From positions 620,001 to 684,000 of the forward strand of contig NZ_FZNS01000002.1 in NCBI RefSeq assembly GCF_900188255.1: a DNA stretch of 64,000 bases. Reading direction: 5' to 3'. Each line of letters starts with the position of its first letter. The stretch's first letter is position 1. The notes beneath the pieces were generated by a model. It made no database searches. It worked only from the letters and a program-made list of their open reading frames with translations, and was not told the origin of the DNA. A program made the translations under genes and the position numbers. Positions 49,568 through 58,088 of this stretch are shown here, piece after piece. The stretch comes from Hymenobacter mucosus. GTDB taxonomy: Bacteria > Bacteroidota > Bacteroidia > Cytophagales > Hymenobacteraceae.

Positions 49568-49597
49568 CAAAATTAGAGGCTTTCTGACGTAAGTCAA
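49568..49597 (-). promoter_or_regulatory. Promoter of the tRNA-Tyr-Gly-Thr-tuf unit
   Basis: On the minus strand TTG (49597-49595), 19 bases, then TAATTTTG (49575-49568) and C: a full consensus match about 85 bases before tRNA-Tyr. The 140 bases between this site and the aminopeptidase gene hold no gene; there is only a weak hairpin next to an A/T run near 49716-49735. Confidence 0.8.
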
Positions 49598-49736
49598 GCC
49601 CTCAGCGAAAAAGGTTTTGTTTTTTTTCTTCCTACCCTAATTCAGCCGCTGCTCATTAGGGCGACAACCACTTGACTATCTAGGATAAGCGTGCGAATTG
49701 ATTCGAAAGGCCACAACTAAAAAAAATTTCTGTTGT

Positions 49737-52322
49737 CTATTGAATGAGGCTGTATATCGAGGTTAACCGTTGGTCTTTTTCCTTGGTCCGTATATCTCGG
49801 AGGGTGGTTTTTAAAGCAGGCATACTACTCGATAACTCGTTCAAGCCCTTGTACGCACCTAGTCGTACGTAATATATGGGGTGAGTTCTAGCTAGTGTTT
49901 CGAGACGTGCAATACCTTTCTCGCGCTCAATGGGAGGCATACGCTGCATAAGCACGCCGAAGTTCTCTAGCAGTGTATATAACACCTCGGCGGGGGCATC
50001 TTGACTGCGTCGTAAAAACCATTGGTAGTGGTCAGCCGTCCCATTCAATCCATAGTAATTCGCTAAAGCGGTAAGCAGAGAGGCATTTCGCGTTTCTTGT
50101 AGCCCATTAATTTGCTCACGAGTGCCTATTGTTGGCGCTTTAGCTAAGGCATCTACTGCGGCTCCCACTACTAGGTAAGAACTGTCTTTAAGCGCCGCTG
50201 AGTACACGCTGCTGAAATCCTCATTTGCAAATGAAGACAGAGTAGTAATAGCAGTAGCGCGTACTCGATTATCCTTTTCATTGATAGCTACTCGTTCTAG
50301 ATCCTTGCGAACTGCAGAACCTTCGGGACCCTTGTAACGACGTAACCCTGCAGCCGCGACTTGCCGAACCGCCCAGAAGTTGTCGTTTAATGCACTGCGC
50401 AATACAGCGCTAACAACCAGATCACCAGACTTACTACGTAAGCCCTCAATAGCTTCGTATTTCTGTAAATAGTTACGGGCGTGATTAAACTGGAAGATAA
50501 GCTCATCTTGCGTGCGTTGCTCATCGAGCTCGGCTAGCAGAATACCTTCGCTATCAAACTTCACTAGGCTAGGACGCTGCGCTATGGGCAAGCGAAACGT
50601 CTGATTGGCTTTGGTGACGATAATCCGATGATCAGTAGCCTGGTTTCCAGACCACGTGGTAACCGTGACTGGCAAACGGTAAACTGGCTGAAACAAGGTA
50701 TCCTGCGCTTGCTGCACCCGGAGCGCAACTTGACCGTTTTCGTAGCTGTGGGTAATACGCAGTTCAGGGTGGCCCCGCTGCATAAACCACTGGTCAAAGA
50801 ACCACATCAGGTCCTCCCCTGTCGTTTCCTCAAATGCTATCCGCAGCTTGGCAATTTCGGTGGAGGCAAACTTGTTTTGAGTGAGGTAGCGATTGAGGGC
50901 CACGAAAAAGGCTTCATCGCCCACGTACTTGCGTAGCATATGCAAAACTCGTCCTCCTTTGTCGTAGGAGTGTCGGTCGAACATGTCCTCCCGGTTCAAG
51001 TATTGATACCGGATCAACGGCTCACGCTTCGTTTGAGCCTCTTGCAAGTAGTTGTTCAGCTTTGTTTGCTGGACAAATGCAGCGGCATCAGCACCGTATT
51101 TATACTCGGCCCACAGCAGTTCAGAATAGTCGGCGAAGGATTCGTTTAAAGGCAAATTCGACCATGATTCTGTAGTGACATAGTCGCCAAACCACTGATG
51201 GAAAAGCTCATGCGTAATGACTGCTTCCGACTCGTAACCTATATCTGGCAGTTCCCGGTTTGAGAACTGCACTAGCTGCTGTTGGATAGTAGTAGCGGTG
51301 GTATTCTCCATAGCCCCCGACACAAAGTCGTGTACAGCCACCTGGCTGTATTTCTCCCACGGAAACTCTACGCCAAGTTTTTTAGAATAAAATTCCAGCA
51401 TCTCGGGGGTGTTGCCAAAAACTTGTTTGGCCGTGTGCTGGAACTCTGGGTCAACGTAGTACTCAATTGGCTTGCCACGCCACGTATCCGTAATTACAGA
51501 GAAAGTGCCAACGGCAAGCATCGTAAGGTACGGCGCAGCCGGTAGGCTCTGCTTCCATACATCGGTACGGGTGCCATCTGGATTTCGCTTGGTGGAAATA
51601 AGCAAGCCATTGGAAAGAGTTTTTAACCCGTTTTCCACTGTAATGCTGATTTCCTGCGTCATGCGCTGGTTAGGCTTATCAATGGTTGGAAACCAGCAGG
51701 AACTTCCTTCTGTCTCTCCCTGGGTCCAGACCTGACGTGGCTTACCTTTCTCCGTGCCCAAAGGATTAATAAAGTAAAGCCCTTTATCATCGGTAATAGC
51801 CTCACTACCACCGCCTTTAGGTAGCTCGTTTGGTTTTGCTGTATACTGCACTCGTACCTGGTACTGCTCAGTACGCGTGTAAGATCGGTCGAGGGTAATT
51901 GTAAGCTTTTTCTTGTCGTAGCTGAATTTAAGGTCTTTACCCTTCTTACCATTAGCTACCATTTCCACACTCCTCACGTCGAAGCCTTTGGCATCGAGCA
52001 CTAGTTGAGTTTGTGGGTAGAAGTGAGGGCGCACGGTGAGGAGCGCGCTACCTAGTAACCACTGCTTGGCCCAATCAAACCGCACATCCAGCTTCGTATC
52101 AAGCAAATCATGTACAATAGTAGCTGCTGGCTGAACGGGAGCTGTAGGGGGCAACCAGTTGGGTACAGGAGCGGGTGCCGGCAAAGTTGTTGTAGCAGCT
52201 TCAGCAGGAGCTGATACTTTCTTGCGAGTTGCAGCAGGTTTGGCTGGCTTTACTGCCTGAGCCGGTGCCACCATGTGGCAAGTCAGAAGTAGGCCAATAA
52301 TGCCAAGAACCGGGTATTTCAT
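49737..52322 (-). CDS. M1 family zinc aminopeptidase, exported, with C-terminal HEAT-type region
   Basis: Metallopeptidase that removes N-terminal residues from peptides. I start at the ATG giving MKYPVLGIIGLLLTCHMVAP, a signal peptide; a TTG four codons earlier is less likely. A Pro/Ala-rich linker (about 25-65) follows. The exopeptidase motif GAMEN is at 336-340, and zinc ligands are in HELFHQ (371-376) with the third ligand Glu394 in NESFADY. Past residue 560 the sequence becomes alpha-helical repeats with HEAT-like AAGLRRYKG and LRSALNDNFWAVRQVA. Length is 861. Probably periplasmic or surface-exposed; substrate range is not visible. It diverges from the biotin carrier gene. Confidence 0.92.
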   Translation of the reverse strand: MKYPVLGIIGLLLTCHMVAPAQAVKPAKPAATRKKVSAPAEAATTTLPAPAPVPNWLPPTAPVQPAATIVHDLLDTKLDVRFDWAKQWLLGSALLTVRPHFYPQTQLVLDAKGFDVRSVEMVANGKKGKDLKFSYDKKKLTITLDRSYTRTEQYQVRVQYTAKPNELPKGGGSEAITDDKGLYFINPLGTEKGKPRQVWTQGETEGSSCWFPTIDKPNQRMTQEISITVENGLKTLSNGLLISTKRNPDGTRTDVWKQSLPAAPYLTMLAVGTFSVITDTWRGKPIEYYVDPEFQHTAKQVFGNTPEMLEFYSKKLGVEFPWEKYSQVAVHDFVSGAMENTTATTIQQQLVQFSNRELPDIGYESEAVITHELFHQWFGDYVTTESWSNLPLNESFADYSELLWAEYKYGADAAAFVQQTKLNNYLQEAQTKREPLIRYQYLNREDMFDRHSYDKGGRVLHMLRKYVGDEAFFVALNRYLTQNKFASTEIAKLRIAFEETTGEDLMWFFDQWFMQRGHPELRITHSYENGQVALRVQQAQDTLFQPVYRLPVTVTTWSGNQATDHRIIVTKANQTFRLPIAQRPSLVKFDSEGILLAELDEQRTQDELIFQFNHARNYLQKYEAIEGLRSKSGDLVVSAVLRSALNDNFWAVRQVAAAGLRRYKGPEGSAVRKDLERVAINEKDNRVRATAITTLSSFANEDFSSVYSAALKDSSYLVVGAAVDALAKAPTIGTREQINGLQETRNASLLTALANYYGLNGTADHYQWFLRRSQDAPAEVLYTLLENFGVLMQRMPPIEREKGIARLETLARTHPIYYVRLGAYKGLNELSSSMPALKTTLRDIRTKEKDQRLTSIYSLIQ

Positions 52323-52421
52323 GCTGAAAGGCAATAGGGGGAATGAAGGGTCAAGTTCCGAATTTATTTCAGATTTGACCTATCTTTATGCCCATTTCCG
52401 CCCCACTTTCGCCCTCCTTAC

Positions 52422-52925
52422 ATGCTACAAGTACGCACCAGCCCCGATCAACTCTGGGACATCGATTACACTTCTGGAGGACCTATTACTGTGAATGGGC
52501 AACCATTCACTTGGGACCTAATTCCTCTTGGAAACGGGCGTTACCATTTGCTACATGAGGGCCGGTCTTATTCTGCGGAGCTAGTTTCTGCTGACTATGC
52601 TACTAAAGCGTTTGTACTGCAGCTTAACGGACAGCGCCTAGAGCTGCAAGCTAAAGACCGCTTCGATTTGCTTCTTGATAAGCTGGGTATGAGCAATGCG
52701 GCAGTCAGCAAAGTAAATGAGCTGAAAGCACCAATGCCAGGTCTGATTGTCGCTATTCGGGTTGAACCTGGACAAAGTGTACAGAAGGGCGACCCGTTGC
52801 TAGTGCTGGAGGCCATGAAAATGGAGAACATTCTGAAAGCACCTGGCGACGGTACCGTGACGGGCATCAAAGTTGGCTTGCGCGACAACGTGAATAAGGG
52901 CCAAGTGTTGATTCAGTTCAGCTAA
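52422..52925 (+). CDS. Biotin carboxyl carrier (biotinyl-domain) protein
   Basis: Carries CO2 on biotin for an acyl-CoA or pyruvate-type carboxylase. The C-terminal biotinyl domain (about residues 98-167) has the attachment motif EAMKM with Lys133 and PMPGLIVAIRVEPGQSVQKG. The N-terminal half (about 1-90) resembles the BT domain found before biotinyl domains in acyl-CoA carboxylases. At 167 residues it is a free-standing subunit; no carboxylase or carboxyltransferase gene is near, so the partner enzyme lies elsewhere. It is followed by pyrH after about 96 bases. Confidence 0.9.
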   Translation: MLQVRTSPDQLWDIDYTSGGPITVNGQPFTWDLIPLGNGRYHLLHEGRSYSAELVSADYATKAFVLQLNGQRLELQAKDRFDLLLDKLGMSNAAVSKVNELKAPMPGLIVAIRVEPGQSVQKGDPLLVLEAMKMENILKAPGDGTVTGIKVGLRDNVNKGQVLIQFS

Positions 52926-53021
52926 CCCACTTTTCGCGTACGTATCCTTCTGCTCTCTATTTCTAGTAGCTTGCCTACTCTCACCAAGTATAAACGCGTC
53001 TTACGCTTAACCCCCCGTACT

Positions 53022-53807
53022 TTGAAATACAACAGAATCCTGCTGAAACTAAGCGGCGAGGCCCTAATGGGTCAGCAACAGTACGGCATTGATGCCGAGC
53101 GCCTGATGCAATACGCTGAAGAAATCAAAGCTGTAGCTGCGACGGGCACGCAGGTTGCCGTCGTTATTGGGGGCGGCAACATTTTCCGTGGTGTGCAGGC
53201 CGAAGCTTTTGGCCTAGACCGCGTACAGGGCGACTACATGGGTATGTTGGCAACTGTAATTAACTCCATGGCGCTGCAAAGCGCACTAGAAAAGTTGGGC
53301 ATTCCTACCCGGTTGCTCTCGGGTGTTACAATTCAGCGCGTATGTGAGCCGTACATCCGACGCCGGGCATTACGTCACTTGGAGAAAGGACGAGTAGTTA
53401 TTTTCGGAGCAGGCATTGGCTCTCCTTACTTCACTACCGACTCTGCTGCTTCACTACGCGCTATCGAGATTGAAGCAGACGTAGTGCTGAAGGGTACGCG
53501 GGTAGATGGCATCTACACTGCCGATCCAGAAAAAGACCCAACGGCTGTTCGCTACTCCGAAATCACGTTCGACGAGGTAATGGAGAAGAACCTCAACGTA
53601 ATGGACATGACAGCCTTTACCCTGTGCAAGGAAAACAACCTTCCTATCATCGTATTTGATATGAACAAGGAAGGCAACTTGCAACGTCTTATCGAGGGAG
53701 AAACAGTAGGTACTCGCGTAAGTATGCTCGGTTCTACCACTAGCGCTACGCTTGATGCTAAGCATAGCAGCTTACAGCCTACTACCGAGCATCCTCTAAC
53801 TAACTAA
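53022..53807 (+). CDS. pyrH: Uridylate kinase (UMP kinase)
   Basis: Phosphorylates UMP to UDP in pyrimidine synthesis; a hexameric amino-acid-kinase-fold enzyme of the cytoplasm. [16 protein letters not shown] is the normal N-terminal strand and phosphate loop. [50 protein letters not shown] and the C-terminal [19 protein letters not shown] follow. No ATG is available before the core. I use TTG 53022, which gives the standard MKYNRILLK start; TTG 52971 is a second option adding 17 residues. About 25 low-complexity residues follow the normal C-terminus. Confidence 0.93.
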   Translation: MKYNRILLKLSGEALMGQQQYGIDAERLMQYAEEIKAVAATGTQVAVVIGGGNIFRGVQAEAFGLDRVQGDYMGMLATVINSMALQSALEKLGIPTRLLSGVTIQRVCEPYIRRRALRHLEKGRVVIFGAGIGSPYFTTDSAASLRAIEIEADVVLKGTRVDGIYTADPEKDPTAVRYSEITFDEVMEKNLNVMDMTAFTLCKENNLPIIVFDMNKEGNLQRLIEGETVGTRVSMLGSTTSATLDAKHSSLQPTTEHPLTN

Positions 53808-53918
53808 ATCACCTGATCAGGAGGTAGAAGGAGCGTCAAGCAGAATACATTGCACAGCGCTAATCGACAGCTTCCCTTCTGCTTACAGATCTTATCTCTA
53901 ATTCTTTCCTTTCACACA

Positions 53919-54482
53919 ATGGACGAAGAAATAAAGTTTTACCTGGACGAGGCCGAAGAGTCAATGGGAAAAGCCCTGCAACACACTGGCGTAGAGATGA
54001 CACGAATTCGGGCAGGTAAGGCATCACCAGCTATGCTCGACTCACTGCGAGTTGACTATTATGGTACCCCCACTCCTATTGGTCAGGTGGCCAACGTTGC
54101 AGCTCCCGATGCTCGTACGTTGTTCATTAAGCCATGGGAGAAAAACATGATCAGCGAAATTGCTAAGGCCATTAAGAATAGTGACCTAGGCCTTAATCCT
54201 CAGTCAGATGCTGAAGGGGTACGCTTGAACATTCCTGCTATGACAGAAGAACGTCGGCGGGAGCTGGTAAAGCAGGCTAAAAACGAATCAGAAAGCGGCA
54301 AAGTGCGCATTCGCGGCATTCGCAAGGATGTGAATGATGCCCTTCGCAAACTGCTTAAAGAAGGCGCTTCTGAAGATGCTATCAAAGATGCTGAAGCGAA
54401 AGTGCAAAAGGCAACAGATAGCTACATCAGCCGTGTTGATGACTTGCTAAGCAAGAAGGAATCAGAAATTATGACCATCTGA
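53919..54482 (+). CDS. frr: Ribosome recycling factor
   Basis: Splits post-termination ribosomes together with EF-G. I start at the ATG giving MDEEIKFYLDEAEESMGKAL; the frame upstream to 53850 is not conserved. RIRAGKASPAMLDSLRVDYY, GTPTPIGQVANVAAPDART, KVRIRGIRKDVNDALRKL and the C-terminal helix to KKESEIMTI are typical. Length 187. It follows pyrH, a common pairing. Confidence 0.97.
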   Translation: MDEEIKFYLDEAEESMGKALQHTGVEMTRIRAGKASPAMLDSLRVDYYGTPTPIGQVANVAAPDARTLFIKPWEKNMISEIAKAIKNSDLGLNPQSDAEGVRLNIPAMTEERRRELVKQAKNESESGKVRIRGIRKDVNDALRKLLKEGASEDAIKDAEAKVQKATDSYISRVDDLLSKKESEIMTI

Positions 54483-54496
54483 TTTGTAGCCTACTT

Positions 54497-54548
54497 AACT
54501 AAAAAAGCCCCCTTGCTTGCATAGTCAGGCGAGGGGGCTTTTTTAGTT
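54497..54548. terminator. Bidirectional terminator between frr and nadD
   Basis: A 16-bp perfect stem (AACTAAAAAAGCCCCC with its complement) around a 20-base loop, with A and T runs inside the arms that serve both directions. Confidence 0.92.
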
Positions 54549-54557
54549 AATGTATAC

Positions 54558-55151
54558 TTAGTGCCAGTAGTCAGCTTGCAGAATGCGAGCTTCAACAGTT
54601 TCAGGCACTAAATAGCGGATAGACTTGCCAGCGCGCACACAATCACGAATAAACGTGGCTGAAATGTCTAACAAAGGAGCTTCTACAACTTTCACTCCCG
54701 GGCGCCTATACACATCTGTGGCAGCTACGTCCGGCCTTGGATATACGTACACTTCGTGTTCAGCCAGAATACGCTCAGCTTCCTTCCACTTAGGTAAACC
54801 GGGAAGGTTGTCTTCGCCCATCAGCAATACAAAATGATGCGCTGGATGCTGGCGCCGCAACTCATCAAGCGTATCGATTGTGTAACTAGGCTTAGGCATC
54901 CGAAACTCTATATCGAGTGCTCGTAGCTGCGCATTTCCCTCAATAGCTAGCCGCACAAGCTCATAGCGATGTTCCTCAGCTAGGAGCTCATGCCCTACTT
55001 TGAAGGGACTCTGCGGCGATACAACTAGCCATACTGCGTCTAAATCAGTATGAGTAGCCATGAAGTTAGCCAAGATTAGGTGTCCTGTATGGATCGGGTT
55101 GAATGAACCAAACAGTAAACCTATTTTGACGGCATTAGACGGCGTACTCAC
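54558..55151 (-). CDS. nadD: Nicotinate-nucleotide adenylyltransferase
   Basis: Joins nicotinate mononucleotide to AMP in NAD synthesis. The nucleotidyltransferase motif GSFNPIHTGH is at residues 15-24, and the C-terminal ISATFIRDCVRAGKSIRYLV motif is present. PSYTIDTLDELRRQHP is also typical of NadD. Length is 197. Its ATG overlaps the gmk stop by four bases, so the two are coupled. Confidence 0.96.
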   Translation of the reverse strand: MSTPSNAVKIGLLFGSFNPIHTGHLILANFMATHTDLDAVWLVVSPQSPFKVGHELLAEEHRYELVRLAIEGNAQLRALDIEFRMPKPSYTIDTLDELRRQHPAHHFVLLMGEDNLPGLPKWKEAERILAEHEVYVYPRPDVAATDVYRRPGVKVVEAPLLDISATFIRDCVRAGKSIRYLVPETVEARILQADYWH

Positions 55152-55732
55152 ACAACGGCTGGCTCGGGGGCAATAAAGTCACGTACTAGTTTTTCAGCCT
55201 GGTCAATGGCCTTGTCTAAATCATCATTGACAATAGTCACATCAAAGCGGTCTTCGAAGGTAAGTTCGAAGTTTGCCTTATAGATGCGTGCTGAAATACT
55301 AGCGGCGGAATCAGTTGCTCGGTTACGTAGGCGTTGCTCTAGGACTTCTAGCGAAGGTGGCTTTACAAAAATGGCTAGTGCCCGCTCTTTGTAAAACTCC
55401 TTTATGCTGAGGCCTCCTTTAACGTCAACGTCGAGAACAGCATGTTCACCACCTTCCCAGATGCGCTCAATTTCAGATTTGAGCGTACCATAAAACGCAC
55501 CTTCGTATACTTCTTCCCACTCCACAAAAGCATCTTGGCGGATTTTCTCCTGAAATTCCTGAACGGAGATGAAGTAGTAGTCCTTACCGTTAGCTTCTGT
55601 GCGCCCACGCTTATCACGTGTACACGCTGATATCGAGAAGCTTAGCTCCGGTATGCGCTCAAGCAACCGGTGGACAATAGTGGTTTTACCAGCTCCCGAA
55701 GGAGCCGAGAAAGCGATGATTTTACCCTGCAT
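55148..55732 (-). CDS. gmk: Guanylate kinase
   Basis: Phosphorylates GMP to GDP. The P-loop APSGAGKTTIVHRLL is at about residues 10-24, then SACTRDKRGRTEANGKDYYF (GMP binding) and VDVKGGLSIKEFYKERALA. Length is 194. It lies nine bases after the anti-sigma gene and overlaps nadD. Confidence 0.97.
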   Translation of the reverse strand: MQGKIIAFSAPSGAGKTTIVHRLLERIPELSFSISACTRDKRGRTEANGKDYYFISVQEFQEKIRQDAFVEWEEVYEGAFYGTLKSEIERIWEGGEHAVLDVDVKGGLSIKEFYKERALAIFVKPPSLEVLEQRLRNRATDSAASISARIYKANFELTFEDRFDVTIVNDDLDKAIDQAEKLVRDFIAPEPAVV

Positions 55733-55741
55733 GGGGTAAAA

Positions 55742-56056
55742 TTAGGCCATTTCTGCCTTAACGCGAGCAAGAATTGTGTTTGACAGCGAAGAAGGCACAC
55801 CCTTACGGCCTACATGCTGCGACAAAAAGTCAACAAATAGACGCTGCTTGTCAATGCTATCGAAGCAAGGAGAGCAATCTTCGGCGTGGTTTACGAAGTA
55901 ATCTTCGTCTTCTGCCGTGGGCTCCTGCCCAACAATGATTTGATCAAGGATTGTATTCACACGTTCACAGTCGGGTCCGGACGTGGCGGCCTCGCTCTGG
56001 TTGGTTTGCTTTGTAGAGGTAGCTTTCATAATGGGGGTTGGCAGTGAGTTATTCAT
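55742..56056 (-). CDS. Zinc-finger anti-sigma factor
   Basis: Soluble 104-residue protein with the zinc-binding anti-sigma pattern H-x3-C-x2-C in NHAEDCSPCFDS (about residues 56-67) and helices around it. There is no membrane span, so it is a cytoplasmic ZAS-type regulator, probably sensing redox or zinc state. The first ATG overlaps the stop region of the upstream sigma gene by eight bases, which suggests coupled translation of sigma and anti-sigma; a second ATG nine codons in (56029) is possible. Pairing with the upstream sigma factor is inferred from position. Confidence 0.8.
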   Translation of the reverse strand: MNNSLPTPIMKATSTKQTNQSEAATSGPDCERVNTILDQIIVGQEPTAEDEDYFVNHAEDCSPCFDSIDKQRLFVDFLSQHVGRKGVPSSLSNTILARVKAEMA

Positions 56057-56690
56057 TTTCGTCTAGCGCTAGGTCATCGTCGCCATTCTCTGAGCCATAG
56101 CCCATTGATTTGGCGTATTTTTCCAATTTGTCCTTCAAGAAATTACGTGCCCGGTGCAAGCGAGAGCGCACCGTCCCGATAGGGATATCCAGCACTTTTG
56201 CCATTTCCTCATACGTGAAACCTTCCAGGTCGCAGAGGATAATAACCGTGCGGAAATCCACCGGCAGCGAGTTCAAAGCGCTGGCCACTTCGTCGCCGAT
56301 GAGGTCGCGCACGGCCTGCTGCCGCATATCGGTTGATGTGCTGCCGGCGTCGCCGTCGGCCTCTACATCTTCCGAGTTGTAGTACCCTTCGATTTCGCTG
56401 TAGTCAACCTTAGCTGGCTGCTTACTTTTCTTGCGGAAATCGTTGATGAACGAATTTTTCAGGATGCGAAACAGCCACGCTTTGGCGTTTGTTCCCGGCT
56501 CGAAGTACTCAAAGAAGCGATATGCTTTCAGATAAGTTTCCTGTACTAAGTCATTTGCATCATCTTCATCAAGCGTAAGCCGGAAGGCGAAGTTGTACAG
56601 TGGATCGAGCACAGGCATGAGTTCGGCCTGGAAACGCCGATCTTTTTCTTCTTTGCTCAGTTTCGGAACCCGTTCGGGAGAGTCGCTCAT
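56049..56690 (-). CDS. ECF-type RNA polymerase sigma factor
   Basis: Group 4 sigma factor of 213 residues. Region 2 is LYNFAFRLTLDEDDANDLVQ followed by ETYLKAYRFFEYFEPGTNAK (about 32-75), with AWLFRILKNSFINDFRKKS. Region 4 is LNSLPVDFRTVIILCDLEGF through EEMAKVLDIPIGTVRSRLHR (about 140-180). I start at the ATG giving MSDSPERVPKLSKEEKD; the frame further upstream is antisense to the ligase gene and not sigma-like. The zinc anti-sigma gene follows with an overlap. Target genes are unknown. Confidence 0.93.
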   Translation of the reverse strand: MSDSPERVPKLSKEEKDRRFQAELMPVLDPLYNFAFRLTLDEDDANDLVQETYLKAYRFFEYFEPGTNAKAWLFRILKNSFINDFRKKSKQPAKVDYSEIEGYYNSEDVEADGDAGSTSTDMRQQAVRDLIGDEVASALNSLPVDFRTVIILCDLEGFTYEEMAKVLDIPIGTVRSRLHRARNFLKDKLEKYAKSMGYGSENGDDDLALDENE

Positions 56691-56737
56691 GGACGGAAAA
56701 AATTGCGGCTGAATAATAAAAGAATACCGCTGACAGA

Positions 56738-56765
56738 CAAATATATGCTTTATACCGTGGGACAA
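56738..56765 (-). promoter_or_regulatory. Promoter of the sigma/anti-sigma-gmk-nadD unit
   Basis: On the minus strand TTG (56765-56763), 17 bases, then TATATTTG (56745-56738). The boxes are consensus but the spacing is two bases short. The -33 element lies within the last codons of the upstream ligase gene. It predicts a leader of about 40 bases. Confidence 0.6.
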
Positions 56766-58072
56766 ACGGAAGGTTTGCCCACTGAGGTACAAGCAGCGCG
56801 GCGCTCGTTGGCTACCACTAGGAAGCCGTAGAAAAACACGAAAAGGTTGAACCCAATCTGCAACTGAAGAAGAGAATCTACCAGCATAGCAGTGGCCTGT
56901 ATCAACAGGAACCGATACACGTACGCATTCTGCCGCAGGGCGGGTTTCATTAAAGGCCCAAAGAGTACCAGCAACCATAGGCTCAAGCCTACCACACCGG
57001 CGGCCACAAGCTGGTGTAAATACTGATTGTGAACCATCACGCGGTTCTCGGGTTCGAGGCCGAAGCTCTGCCATTCGTACTGACGCATCATGGCCTGATA
57101 GGCATCGGCCGGGCCCACGCCTAGCCACGGATGCTGCTGCGCAACGATGACGGCTGTTTTCCATGCCGCAAAGCGCCGCGACAAGGAATACTGGTTGATA
57201 TCATGTTCTTGCTGAAACTGTTGAACGTCCCAAATGGTAGCGTGCATGCGCTGCTGCACTGGTTCCAGGGTTTGATACGCTAGCCAGGGAACAACACTCA
57301 GCGCGCACAGTAACGCTACTCCGCCGAGGACACGCCGTCGCAATAGTAGCCGGACTGCTTCTACTACTAGCATGACGTAGAAGGCTAATAATCCCGTACG
57401 GTAAGCTAACAGATGAAGCGTGAGAACTGCTAGTATAACTGATACTACCAACGCCCAACGTACAGGCGGCGGGGTATAGGAATTGCGCCGAAGCAAAAGC
57501 CCTAAAAAGGCCGCTAAGGCAAGCATCAGCCCAAAGTGAATATGAAATATACCTGTTACGGAGGGTAAACTCTGACCTAACCCGAAAGCAACATTTGCGG
57601 CGGCAGCGTCGAGAAAATATACTCCCAACGTTGCCATTCCGACCAGGGCAGTACCAACTACATACAAAGATCCCACTGCGCAGCGCTGCCGCTCACTTAG
57701 CGGTGCGGCCACGGCAAAGGTGAAGGGCACGGCCAACCAAGGCAGCTGCCGGTATACCTCATGCCGCCAGACAGGCCAATCATCGGTATACAGACAACTT
57801 ACCAAGAGCACTGCATATAGCAACGCGGGCGCCCAAACGCTTTGTAGGCGTATCCACTGAGGGAGGGTGCGGCGTATTTGTGGATTAGTGGCAGCGGCTA
57901 GTACACCTACAATTGGGCACAATGCTACCAGGGCCCGGGAGGCAAGCAGACCCGTTACGCCTGCCACACTAGCTAGCAAAAGCAAATACTGGGAAAGCTT
58001 TCCGCTAGCCCACCAGTGCCGCCAGCGAGATTGAAAACCAGTAGGATGTAGGAACGATGTGGTGAAGGCCAT
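56750..58072 (-). CDS. O-antigen ligase family membrane protein (second copy)
   Basis: Polytopic membrane protein of 440 residues with about ten to twelve hydrophobic helices. The large late loop carries GVGPADAYQAMMRQYEWQSF and RVMVHNQYLHQLVAAGVVGL, the Wzy_C/WaaL-type pattern also seen in the copy at 29742-31022. It lies downstream of two glycosyltransferases on the same strand, so a role in joining or polymerising a surface glycan built by those enzymes is likely. The exact acceptor cannot be told. Its 3' end holds the -33 site of the sigma-factor promoter. Confidence 0.82.
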   Translation of the reverse strand: MAFTTSFLHPTGFQSRWRHWWASGKLSQYLLLLASVAGVTGLLASRALVALCPIVGVLAAATNPQIRRTLPQWIRLQSVWAPALLYAVLLVSCLYTDDWPVWRHEVYRQLPWLAVPFTFAVAAPLSERQRCAVGSLYVVGTALVGMATLGVYFLDAAAANVAFGLGQSLPSVTGIFHIHFGLMLALAAFLGLLLRRNSYTPPPVRWALVVSVILAVLTLHLLAYRTGLLAFYVMLVVEAVRLLLRRRVLGGVALLCALSVVPWLAYQTLEPVQQRMHATIWDVQQFQQEHDINQYSLSRRFAAWKTAVIVAQQHPWLGVGPADAYQAMMRQYEWQSFGLEPENRVMVHNQYLHQLVAAGVVGLSLWLLVLFGPLMKPALRQNAYVYRFLLIQATAMLVDSLLQLQIGFNLFVFFYGFLVVANERRAACTSVGKPSVCPTV

Positions 58073-58088
58073 TACGCGAGCAAGTAGA

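Noticed and set aside
56691..57164. Long N-terminal extension of the sigma factor
   Set aside because: The extra 158 codons are antisense or out of frame to the ligase gene; the sigma domain begins right after the ATG at 56690, and a promoter box lies between.
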